DNA from: Parabacteroides sp. PH5-46
Lineage (GTDB): Bacteria; Bacteroidota; Bacteroidia; Bacteroidales; Tannerellaceae
Length of the DNA: 64,000 nucleotides
Assembly (NCBI RefSeq): GCF_029892785.1
Contig: NZ_JARXXA010000001.1
Location: 372,001-436,000 of the forward strand
Direction: 5' to 3'
Part shown: positions 17,520 to 24,893 of the stretch, in pieces
Layout of the letters: each line of letters opens with the position of its first letter
Numbering within the stretch: the first letter of the stretch is position 1
Notes under the pieces: model-generated
Seen by the model: only the letters and a program-made list of their open reading frames with translations
Told to the model about the DNA's origin: nothing
Database searches by the model: none
Translations under genes and position numbers: made by a program

Positions 17520-18728
17520 ATGAAAAAAGGAATCATTGTTACCTTCTTATTTCTCTTTGCTCTTAATTTGTTTGCCCAGGATAATATCCAGTGGCGGGGA
17601 ACGGATCGCACCGGAATATACAAGGAGTCGGGATTGTTAAAGGTTTGGCCGGATGCAGGCCCTACCCTACTATGGCATTATGACGGATTGGGAGAAGGAC
17701 ACTCTTCCGTTGCCATAGATTCGGATAAGATTTACCTAACAGGAATGACTGACAAGAAAGGCTATATTTACGTCTTTGATATGAATGGTAAATTGCTGAA
17801 TAAAAAGGAGTATGGAGACGAATGGGCAAGTAGTTACAATGGCCCGCGTGGTACTCTTACGGTTAATGAAGGCAAGATATATCTGGTCAGTGGTATAGGC
17901 GAGATTTATTGTTTTGATCAAAATACCCTAAATACCCTTTGGAAAAAGAATCTTTTGAAAGAATATAATGCATCCAACATTGAATGGGGGATCAATGAAG
18001 CGCCTTTGATTATTGACGAAAAAGTGATCGCTACACCCGGAGGAAAACAGCATAACATGGTGGCTTTGAACAAAAATACCGGAGCGTTGATCTGGAGTAG
18101 CCCGGGAGAAGGTGATTTGTCTGCTTACTGCTCCCCTCTTTATATTACAGACCAGCAAGTGCCTATCATAGTTACTATGACAGCCGATCATATCATTGGT
18201 ATAGACGCTTCAAACGGTAAAAAGCTCTGGTCGCACGAAAACAAAAACCGTTATTCGGTACATGCGAATACCCCTGTTTATGGCGACAATATGATCTTGT
18301 TGACAAGCGGATACGGGAGAGGTTCTACAATGCTACGCCTTACAAACGGCGGACGAAGCATAGAAGAGGCTTGGTTCTCCAAAGAATTAGACAACCGTAT
18401 CGGTGCCATGGTAAAAGTAGGTGATTATGCCTATGGCTCGGGCGACAGTAATAGGTATTGGTTCTGTGTAGACTGGAAAACAGGTGACATCAAGTGGAAA
18501 GAAAAAGGCCTGGCTATGGGGAATATCATCGCCAACGATGGCATGCTTTATTGCTATACAGATCGCGGTAATATGGTACTGGCAAAGGCAACTCCCGAAA
18601 AATTCGACATCGTAAGCCGTTTTTCCATAACACTTGGAACCGAGCAACATTGGGCACATCCCGTTCTATACAAAGGAACGATGTATGTACGGCACGGAAA
18701 CACCTTAATGGCGTATAAAGTGAAATAG
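17520..18728 (+). CDS. Exported PQQ-like beta-propeller protein (paralogue 1)
   Basis: A 402-residue protein with signal peptide ending ALNLFAQ. It consists of PQQ-like WD-type blades, with G-x-L/I-x-W strand ends such as TGALIWSS, NGKKLWSH and TGDIKWKE. It shares a head (WRGTDRTGIYKESGLLKVWP) and a tail (LGTEQHWAHP, RHGNTLMAYK) with the genes at 18730 and 36958, so the three are paralogues. There is no CX2CH haem motif and no identifiable PQQ-enzyme active site, so the propeller is probably a binding or scaffold protein in the periplasm. It begins a tight run of propeller genes; the gap to the next gene is 1 bp. Confidence 0.82.
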   Translation: MKKGIIVTFLFLFALNLFAQDNIQWRGTDRTGIYKESGLLKVWPDAGPTLLWHYDGLGEGHSSVAIDSDKIYLTGMTDKKGYIYVFDMNGKLLNKKEYGDEWASSYNGPRGTLTVNEGKIYLVSGIGEIYCFDQNTLNTLWKKNLLKEYNASNIEWGINEAPLIIDEKVIATPGGKQHNMVALNKNTGALIWSSPGEGDLSAYCSPLYITDQQVPIIVTMTADHIIGIDASNGKKLWSHENKNRYSVHANTPVYGDNMILLTSGYGRGSTMLRLTNGGRSIEEAWFSKELDNRIGAMVKVGDYAYGSGDSNRYWFCVDWKTGDIKWKEKGLAMGNIIANDGMLYCYTDRGNMVLAKATPEKFDIVSRFSITLGTEQHWAHPVLYKGTMYVRHGNTLMAYKVK

Positions 18729-18729
18729 A

Positions 18730-19929
18730 ATGAAAAAGTTAGGCATTCTTACAATAATGGCATGTTGCCTATTGAGTGTTTCCGCTCAGGTGGGATGGCG
18801 AAACGATCATACCGGAATATATAATGAAACCGGCCTGATGAAATCCTGGCCCGCAGGAGGCCCTGAGTTGCTTTGGCACTTCGATGGATTAGGCTTTGGA
18901 TTCTCTTCTGTCTCCATAGACCAGGAGAAACTCTTTGTTACCGGATTTACCGATGCGAAAGGTTATCTGTATGTACTGGATATGAACGGCAAACTACTGA
19001 ACAAAGTGGAGTATGGCACTGAGTTTACCGGTGATAACTTTACAGGTACGCGCAGTACAGCTATTCCCCACGAGGGGAAAGTATATGTCGTAAGTGGAAT
19101 AGCCGAACTGTTTTGCTTCGATATGCAGACCCTCAAGTTGTTGTGGAAGAAGAATTATGCAGCGGATTATGGCGCGGAAAATACGAAACACGGCTGGAAT
19201 GGCCCGCCACTGATCATAGGCGAAAAGCTGATTATCGGACCGGGAGGCCCTACGCATAATGTCCTTGCTTTGAACAAAGAAACCGGTGATATCATCTGGA
19301 GTTCCGAAGGTATGAAAGGGATATCCGGATACGGAACACCTATCCTTCTCGACGACCAGGAAGTACCTCAGATTGTTTTTATGATGGGCGACCATATCCT
19401 GGGACTAGATGTTACAAACGGGAAAATGCTTTGGTCATATCCCCATACAAACCGCTTTAGCGAACATCCCAATACGCCGGTGTATAGTGATAATATGTTG
19501 CTCTTTATGAGTGCTTACGGACAAGGAGCTCTCATGCTGCGCTTGAACGATGGCGGCAGGAAGGTATTGCCTGTCTGGGAAATGAAGGAACTGGGCCATA
19601 CCACAGGTCACGTGATGAAATATGGAAACTACATCTATGGTCCCGGCAACCGGACAAACTGGTATTGTGTGGATTGGCAAACCGGAAAGATCATGTATGC
19701 CGACAATACGATAGCTGTAGGTAACATCATTGCTGCCGACGGCTTGTTATACTGCTACTCAGAAAAAGGGGAGATGGCATTAGTAAAACCAAATCCGGAG
19801 AAATTTGAAATAATCAGCCAATTCCCCATCACCTTAGGAACCGAGCAACATTGGGCACATCCGGTTATTTACAAAGGCGTGATGTACGTAAGACATGGAG
19901 ATACATTAATGGCATATAAGATTAAATAA
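18730..19929 (+). CDS. Exported PQQ-like beta-propeller protein (paralogue 2)
   Basis: A 399-residue paralogue of the preceding protein, 1 bp downstream. The signal peptide ends SVSAQ. The mature start VGWRNDHTGIYNETGLMKSWP and the end GTEQHWAHPVIYKGVMYVRHG match the other two paralogues almost word for word. Tandem duplication inside the operon is the simplest explanation. The blades repeat about every 40-50 residues (KETGDIIWSS, NGKMLWSY, TGKIMYAD). No cofactor-binding motif is visible. Its ligand or partner is unknown. Confidence 0.82.
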   Translation: MKKLGILTIMACCLLSVSAQVGWRNDHTGIYNETGLMKSWPAGGPELLWHFDGLGFGFSSVSIDQEKLFVTGFTDAKGYLYVLDMNGKLLNKVEYGTEFTGDNFTGTRSTAIPHEGKVYVVSGIAELFCFDMQTLKLLWKKNYAADYGAENTKHGWNGPPLIIGEKLIIGPGGPTHNVLALNKETGDIIWSSEGMKGISGYGTPILLDDQEVPQIVFMMGDHILGLDVTNGKMLWSYPHTNRFSEHPNTPVYSDNMLLFMSAYGQGALMLRLNDGGRKVLPVWEMKELGHTTGHVMKYGNYIYGPGNRTNWYCVDWQTGKIMYADNTIAVGNIIAADGLLYCYSEKGEMALVKPNPEKFEIISQFPITLGTEQHWAHPVIYKGVMYVRHGDTLMAYKIK

Positions 19930-19936
19930 GTTCAAG

Positions 19937-21358
19937 GTGAAAAAGAAAAGGATAATAACAGGCATAACTCTATTCGTGATACTTATTTATACAGGTGTCA
20001 TAATTGGGTGGCATGTATATACTCCTCATGAAAATCTTACAATCCAGGCTCCGGGAGCGGATAACAGGCCGGAGGGATCTACCCGTGCGGCAAACGATGT
20101 ACTGATTGGTGAGTTCTTTATGAAGTATGATGATGCTTCTTCCGAACTCACAGGGAAATGGAGTAGTTTTCGGGGAGCTTTATCTACTAATATTATTAAA
20201 ACAACAGAAAGTATTCTCACTTCCGAAGAGGAATACCCCGTTTTGTGGAGTGTGGAAACCGGAGAAGGACATGCGGCTCCGGTGATATACAATGGCCGGG
20301 TGTATTTCCTCGACTATAACGAGCAGCTAAGCTCTGATGCTTTACGCTGTTTCTCCCTGGAAACCGGAAAAGAGCTATGGCGTAGGTGGTACCGGGTGCC
20401 TATCAAACGGAATCATGGTTTTTCGCGCACTGTTCCGGCTATCAGCGACGATTATATTATCACGATCGGCCCGGAGGGACATGTAATGTGCTGTGATCCT
20501 GTTACGGGCGATATGAAATGGTCGCTTGATATGCAAAAGGAGTTCAAAACAGAAGTACCCTTCTGGTACACTGGACAATGCCCCCGCGTAGATAATGGTA
20601 CCCTGATCCTGGCTCCGGCAGGGGAAGAAGTATTACTGGCCGGACTGGATTGCCAGACGGGAGACATACGCTGGACGACCCCTAATACCCTTAAATATAA
20701 GATGTCGCATTCGTCTGTCATGCCTATGACATTAGGAGGTAAAAAGACGTATGTCTATATTAGCGTAGGAGGTGTATGCGGGGTATCGGCAGAAGAGAGC
20801 GATCGGGGGACCTTGCTGTGGGAAACAAGTAAATGGCAGCCTTCTGTAGTAGCGCCTTCCCCACTCCAACTATCCTCCAACCAGATATTCATGGTTGCCG
20901 GATATGGTACCGGAGGTGCCTTATTGCGTGTGGATCATTCAGCAGGCAAATGGACGGCTACCGTAACAGATCAGTACAAGCCGAACGAAGGATTGTCCAG
21001 TGAACAGCAAACACCTATTTTTTACAATAATATGATCATCAGTGTTATGCCGAAAGACGCCGGAGGACACCGGGGCAAACTGGTGTATTATTCTCCCTCT
21101 GATTTACATTCGCCGGTCTGGACTTCTGCAGCCGACGAGCGCTTCGGGCTGGGTCCTTACATCATAATCAACGATAAACTGTTCGTTTTCAAGGATGACG
21201 GCGAACTATATGTATATGAAGTACAAGCGAAAAGTATGAAATTACTGAAAAAGCAGCGGATCATGGATGGTGCAGATGCCTGGGGGCCATTGGCCTATGC
21301 TGATGGAATGCTTATTGTACGGGATGCTCATAATGTAAATTGTCTCAAAATCGTATAA
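19937..21358 (+). CDS. Membrane-anchored PQQ-like beta-propeller protein
   Basis: A 473-residue protein with a GTG start at 19937, 7 bp after the previous stop. An N-terminal basic patch (KKKR) and one hydrophobic segment (about residues 6-26) give an uncleaved signal anchor; no lipobox is present. The rest is a propeller with blades such as TGKELWRRW, TGDMKWSLD and TGDIRWTTP. It lacks the head and tail motifs of the neighbouring paralogues, so it is a different propeller family member held at the inner membrane with its propeller in the periplasm. The function is unknown. Confidence 0.78.
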   Translation: MKKKRIITGITLFVILIYTGVIIGWHVYTPHENLTIQAPGADNRPEGSTRAANDVLIGEFFMKYDDASSELTGKWSSFRGALSTNIIKTTESILTSEEEYPVLWSVETGEGHAAPVIYNGRVYFLDYNEQLSSDALRCFSLETGKELWRRWYRVPIKRNHGFSRTVPAISDDYIITIGPEGHVMCCDPVTGDMKWSLDMQKEFKTEVPFWYTGQCPRVDNGTLILAPAGEEVLLAGLDCQTGDIRWTTPNTLKYKMSHSSVMPMTLGGKKTYVYISVGGVCGVSAEESDRGTLLWETSKWQPSVVAPSPLQLSSNQIFMVAGYGTGGALLRVDHSAGKWTATVTDQYKPNEGLSSEQQTPIFYNNMIISVMPKDAGGHRGKLVYYSPSDLHSPVWTSAADERFGLGPYIIINDKLFVFKDDGELYVYEVQAKSMKLLKKQRIMDGADAWGPLAYADGMLIVRDAHNVNCLKIV

Positions 21359-21361
21359 ACC

Positions 21362-22381
21362 ATGAGCAAGTTAGTAAACGAAGAAAATAAAGAAAAGATT
21401 TCGCGTAAGACGTTCCTGCAGATTTGCGCTTCTGTAGCTGCAGGCGGAAGTCTAACGGGGCTTTCCGCTGTACTGCTTCACAAACGATCTCGTTTGTCGA
21501 GAGGTGATACTTCCAATGTGCAGAAAAACACCTTTGTATCACCTTATAAACGGCTCTTATCGTTTAGTGTTCCTGATCAGATAGAGGCTTTTGAATTGGC
21601 AGGTGATAATCTGCTTGTTGCAATGCCTAACAATCTCTCGATATATGATCGTACGGGGAGATTGCTCAATAATTTCGCTATCGGAAGCGAACTTCGTGAC
21701 ATTGTAGTGGATCATGAGGCTATTTACCTGCTTTTCCCAACACGTATCGAAGTATATACCAAAGACGGAGAACTACTTCGGGATTGGGAAGCATGCAGTG
21801 AGCTATCAGACTATTGTTCTATGGTTATTGCTTCTGGTTCCCTGTTTGTAACCGATGCTGCCAATAAAAACATCTGCAAATACACAACAGAAGGTAATTT
21901 TGTACGATTTATTCAGAGCCCCGACGGCTTTATTATACCCAGTTATTCATTTGGCATTACGTATGTAAACGGAATCATTTATTGCTCCAACTCCGGCAGA
22001 CACAAAGTAGAGAAATACTCTACAGACGGAGAATATCTGGGCTCTTTCGGCAAAGCAGGAGGCGCTATCGGTATGTTCTGCGGATGTTGTAATCCGGTTC
22101 ATCTGTCCGCCACCTCTACAGGAGAAATCGTTACTTCTGAAAAAGGAAATCCGCGCATCAGCTGTTACGGAAGCAATGGCGAGTTCCGAAGTATGTTGCT
22201 CGACAGCAAAGCCCTTGGCGGAGGCAACACAGCCTACGACATCAAAGTAGATAATGACAAACTATTCGTAGCCGGCAAGAACCAAATATCAACCTTCCAA
22301 TACGACAAAACTCTGGCTGCCAAAACAGCCTGCTCGGATTGCAAGGCAAACTGCCCCCTACGAGAAGGAATTAACATATAA
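21362..22381 (+). CDS. Tat-type exported NHL-repeat propeller with clustered cysteines
   Basis: A 339-residue protein starting 3 bp after the previous gene. Its N-terminus carries an SRKTFLQ motif (R15-K16) before a hydrophobic stretch, a Tat-like signal with Lys in place of the second Arg. The body has NHL-type repeats (DRTGRLLNNFAIG, STDGEYLGSFGKAGG). Six cysteines stand out: C240, C242 and C243 in FCGCCNP, and C324, C327 and C331 in CSDCKANC. Tat export implies that the protein folds, perhaps with a cofactor, before export, so these cysteines could bind an Fe-S cluster or metal. That would make it a candidate electron partner of the NapG-like protein two genes on. This is inference. Confidence 0.75.
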   Translation: MSKLVNEENKEKISRKTFLQICASVAAGGSLTGLSAVLLHKRSRLSRGDTSNVQKNTFVSPYKRLLSFSVPDQIEAFELAGDNLLVAMPNNLSIYDRTGRLLNNFAIGSELRDIVVDHEAIYLLFPTRIEVYTKDGELLRDWEACSELSDYCSMVIASGSLFVTDAANKNICKYTTEGNFVRFIQSPDGFIIPSYSFGITYVNGIIYCSNSGRHKVEKYSTDGEYLGSFGKAGGAIGMFCGCCNPVHLSATSTGEIVTSEKGNPRISCYGSNGEFRSMLLDSKALGGGNTAYDIKVDNDKLFVAGKNQISTFQYDKTLAAKTACSDCKANCPLREGINI

Positions 22382-22404
22382 TATTCTCTCCAAACAGAGA
22401 ATAT
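22381..22404. repeat. Small hairpin at the end of the NHL gene
   Basis: ATATTCTCT (22381-22389) and AGAGAATAT (22396-22404) form a perfect 9-bp stem that begins at the last base of the stop codon. It lacks a T-run, so it may be only a weak terminator. Confidence 0.5.
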
Positions 22405-22423
22405 AAGTGCTCTTTGACTTATT

Positions 22424-22438
22424 GGTTTACACGTTTTT
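22424..22438. repeat. Left copy of a 15-bp inverted repeat flanking the toxin-antitoxin pair
   Basis: GGTTTACACGTTTTT at 22424-22438 is the exact reverse complement of 22999-23013. The match extends imperfectly outward through a shared CTCTTT word. The antitoxin promoter overlaps this copy. Confidence 0.75.
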
Positions 22439-22440
22439 CG

Positions 22441-22448
22441 TATCTTTG
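22441..22448 (+). promoter_or_regulatory. Antitoxin promoter -7 box
   Basis: TATCTTTG matches the TAnnTTTG consensus and lies 26 bp before the antitoxin ATG. A TTGG at 22422-22425 is a possible -33 element at a near-normal spacing. Confidence 0.65.
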
Positions 22449-22474
22449 CTAAAAATAACCAAAATAGCTAAGAT

Positions 22475-22807
22475 ATGACTACAATCATCATAGATGAAAC
22501 AACAGAAATAGGCAAAAGCCTGATGAATATCATCCGCTCTCTCGAAAAGAATAACAATGGCTCTATAAGGATATTTGAAGATTCAGATTTGAACTACCAA
22601 TATGAAGAATCTACTGCTACTGTACAAGAGCCTGCACTTGATTTTTACGGAGAAGAATCTGTCGATCAGAAAACAAGCGGACGTATTCCAGGTCTCCCCT
22701 ACACACACGAAGAGCGCATGGCATCACTTCTGAGAGCGCAAGAACAGCGACGTCTGGGACTAAGCATTAGTGCAGATGAACTTGAAGAAGAAATGAAAAA
22801 ATGGTAG
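22475..22807 (+). CDS. Antitoxin-like protein of a type II toxin-antitoxin pair
   Basis: A 110-residue acidic protein whose start (TTIIIDETTEIGKSLMNIIRSLEKN) is typical of small Bacteroidota antitoxin-like proteins. Its C-terminal half is charged and helical (ERMASLLRAQEQRRLGLS, ADELEEEMKKW), the part that would wrap a RelE/ParE toxin. It has its own promoter and overlaps the toxin-like gene by 7 bp. It lies inside the redox island yet has no obvious link to it, and it is flanked by inverted repeats, so it may have been inserted. Confidence 0.7.
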   Translation: MTTIIIDETTEIGKSLMNIIRSLEKNNNGSIRIFEDSDLNYQYEESTATVQEPALDFYGEESVDQKTSGRIPGLPYTHEERMASLLRAQEQRRLGLSISADELEEEMKKW

Positions 22808-22974
22808 CCTTTTGGGATTCGGAAGCTATTGAAGAGCTTGAAAGTATCTACAATTACTATCGTAAAACAGCAACTCTTCGAATAGTATATCAAATAGAAA
22901 ACAACAACATCTATATTGCTGCTATTTGGGATGTTCGGCAAGAGCCTTCCAAGCTAAAAAAGATTATTCGATAA
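22801..22974 (+). pseudogene. Shortened RelE/ParE-type toxin remnant
   Basis: An open frame of 57 codons that starts ATG at 22801, inside the end of the antitoxin gene. The beginning (FWDSEAIEELESIYNYYR) matches the first helix pair of ParE-family toxins. The end (LRIVYQIENNNIYIAAIWDVRQEPSKLKKII) matches the last strands, including the usual WD-RQ-P-KL signature. About 30-40 residues that normally lie between them (third helix and first strands) are missing without a frameshift. This looks like an internal in-frame deletion, so the toxin is probably inactive; the antitoxin may still repress the promoter. Confidence 0.72.
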
Positions 22975-22998
22975 TAAAAAGCATATATTTCTTATTAC

Positions 22999-23038
22999 AA
23001 AAACGTGTAAACCGATAAAGAGTTTGCACGTTTTTTTT
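22999..23038 (+). terminator. Terminator after the toxin remnant; holds the right inverted-repeat copy
   Basis: AAAAACGTGTAAAC (22999-23012) pairs, with one mismatch, with GTTTGCACGTTTTTTTT (23022-23038), which ends in a T-run. The left arm plus one base, 22999-23013, is also the exact reverse complement of 22424-22438. Confidence 0.75.
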
Positions 23039-23061
23039 ATTTGATTGAATATGAATTGTGT

Positions 23062-23634
23062 ATGAAGGAGAAGAACGGAAATAACAGGAGCCCGATAGCG
23101 CGACGGAAGTTTTTACAGGCTTTGGGAACAGCGGTGGCGGGTGGTTCGATTCTTGCGGTATCGGGTGGACTGATCGGCAAGGTGAAGGAGCAGGAGGCAA
23201 GCCTGTATTGGCAGATTGATCCGCAGAAGTGTACCCAATGCGGACGTTGCGAAACGCATTGTGTGCTTCCGGTTTCGGCTGTAAAATGCTTCCATGCCAA
23301 TATGGTATGTGGATATTGCGACCTGTGTGGAGGATACTATCGCTCCAATGTAAAAGAGTTGAATACAGCAGCAGAGAACCTGATGTGCCCTACCGGAGCC
23401 ATTGAGCGCCAGTTTGTAGAAGATCCCTATTTCGAATATACCATCAACGAAAGCCTGTGTAACGGATGTGGAAAGTGTGTGAAAGGCTGTAGTTCGTTTG
23501 GCAATGGCTCTCTCTATTTGCAAATCAAACGTGACTTGTGCAAAGATTGTAATGAATGTAAGATCGCTACCGTATGTGCATCCGACGCGATATCCCGCGT
23601 GCCTCTTTCTGTAGCATATAAACTCAAAGGTTGA
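23062..23634 (+). CDS. Tat-exported polyferredoxin, NapG-like
   Basis: A 190-residue protein from ATG 23062. The twin-arginine signal ARRKFLQALG is followed by a hydrophobic stretch, so it is exported folded to the periplasm. It holds four cysteine groups: CTQCGRCETHC, CGYCDLC with a later CP, CNGCGKCVKGC, and CKDCNECKIATVC. These could bind up to four [4Fe-4S] clusters, as in NapG. The next gene, 2 bp downstream, is NapH-like, and the pair strongly resembles the NapGH quinol dehydrogenase. It would carry electrons between the membrane partner and periplasmic proteins. No nitrate reductase genes are near, so the acceptor must be something else. Confidence 0.85.
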   Translation: MKEKNGNNRSPIARRKFLQALGTAVAGGSILAVSGGLIGKVKEQEASLYWQIDPQKCTQCGRCETHCVLPVSAVKCFHANMVCGYCDLCGGYYRSNVKELNTAAENLMCPTGAIERQFVEDPYFEYTINESLCNGCGKCVKGCSSFGNGSLYLQIKRDLCKDCNECKIATVCASDAISRVPLSVAYKLKG

Positions 23635-23636
23635 AG

Positions 23637-24893
23637 ATGAAGAAATTACTATTTGCGTGTATGTCTTTGTTACTTCTGGCGGAAGTAAGCGCTCAAAACA
23701 GGTTTCCCAAACCTGATTTTGAATCGGGATACCAATATCCGGATATACAATACCTGGTGCCCAATGAAACTTTATGGGTGGCGATCGATATTATCTTACT
23801 GGTTGTATTGATGAGCATTGTCTCATGGGCTGTGATAAAGCGGCAGACGCGTAAGCCTGTGATATGGGTTTCTCTTATCTCTGTTGCTTATTTCGGCTTT
23901 TTCCGTAGCGGCTGTGTTTGCAGTATAGGCTCTATTCAGAATGTTTCGTTAGCTTTGGTTGATAATACGTATGTGTTGCCCATATCGGTATTTCTTTTTT
24001 TCATCCTACCTATACTGTTTGCCTTTCTGTTTGGCAGGGTCTTTTGTGCCGGGGTATGCCCCTTCGGTGCTTTGCAGGAATTGGTGAATTTGAAGAATTA
24101 CAGATTGCCAAAGGCACTGGCAAGTGTATTAGGTATGATCCCCTGGATATACCTGATCTTTGCGGTCTTGTATGCCATTACCAGAAGTAGTTTTATTATT
24201 TGCCGGTTCGACCCGTTTATCGGAATTTTCCGTTTGGGAGGAGATATCGGACTAATCATATTCGGAGTGCTTTTGCTTATTGCTGCTATCTTCACGGGAA
24301 GGCCATTCTGCCGCTTTATTTGTCCGTATGGCGCTCTGCTGAGCCTTTTTTCACGGGTGTCCATCTGGAAGGTAGAACTGACGAAGACGCCTTGTATTAA
24401 TTGCGAACTTTGCCATAATGCCTGTCCGGTAGATGCTATCAAACCGCCTTACGACAACAAAGTGAAAGAGAAGCGTCTGCAAGGGGTAAAACGTATCGTA
24501 AATTATTTCCTGATCCTCCCGTTAATGGTAGTTGCCGGGGCATTCCTGATGCGTTCTGCCAGTAGTAGTCTGAGCCGTGTCAACAAGGATGTACGGCTGT
24601 ACGATATGGTGATTCAACAGGAAGCCAATCCGCAGGATATCCTCTCTTTGGAGTTGGAAGCCTTCTACGGACAAGGAGGGGTAGTAGAAGAACTGACAGA
24701 AAAACAAGAGCAAATTCAGGCCGACTTTCGTTTCTACTCCACAATAGGCGGAGCCTTGATCGGATTTGTAATAGGCATGACACTGATCAGTTTATCTGTC
24801 AAACGAACCCATAAAGTATATGAGATAGACCATGCGGATTGTGTAGCATGCGGCAAATGTTTTAGTTATTGTCCTCAGAATCAAAAACAATGA
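23637..24893 (+). CDS. NapH/NosR-type membrane iron-sulfur protein
   Basis: A 418-residue inner-membrane protein from ATG 23637. A cleavable-looking start (LLLLAEVSAQ) is followed by about six membrane segments. Two CX3CP motifs (CAGVCPFGALQE and CRFICPYGALLS), the mark of NapH, NosR and RnfB-like electron conduits, sit at cytoplasmic ends of helices. An additional GCVCSIGS motif lies near residue 98. A [4Fe-4S] site CINCELCHNACP follows, and another at the extreme C-terminus, CVACGKCFSYCP. It probably connects menaquinol or a cytosolic donor with the periplasmic NapG-like protein. Four bases overlap with the next gene (ATGA). Confidence 0.85.
   Translation: MKKLLFACMSLLLLAEVSAQNRFPKPDFESGYQYPDIQYLVPNETLWVAIDIILLVVLMSIVSWAVIKRQTRKPVIWVSLISVAYFGFFRSGCVCSIGSIQNVSLALVDNTYVLPISVFLFFILPILFAFLFGRVFCAGVCPFGALQELVNLKNYRLPKALASVLGMIPWIYLIFAVLYAITRSSFIICRFDPFIGIFRLGGDIGLIIFGVLLLIAAIFTGRPFCRFICPYGALLSLFSRVSIWKVELTKTPCINCELCHNACPVDAIKPPYDNKVKEKRLQGVKRIVNYFLILPLMVVAGAFLMRSASSSLSRVNKDVRLYDMVIQQEANPQDILSLELEAFYGQGGVVEELTEKQEQIQADFRFYSTIGGALIGFVIGMTLISLSVKRTHKVYEIDHADCVACGKCFSYCPQNQKQ

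Noticed and set aside
17520-19929. PQQ-dependent dehydrogenases
   Set aside because: Only the propeller repeat is present. The PQQ-enzyme catalytic Asp context, the vicinal disulfide and haem c sites are not visible, and no pqq genes are present.
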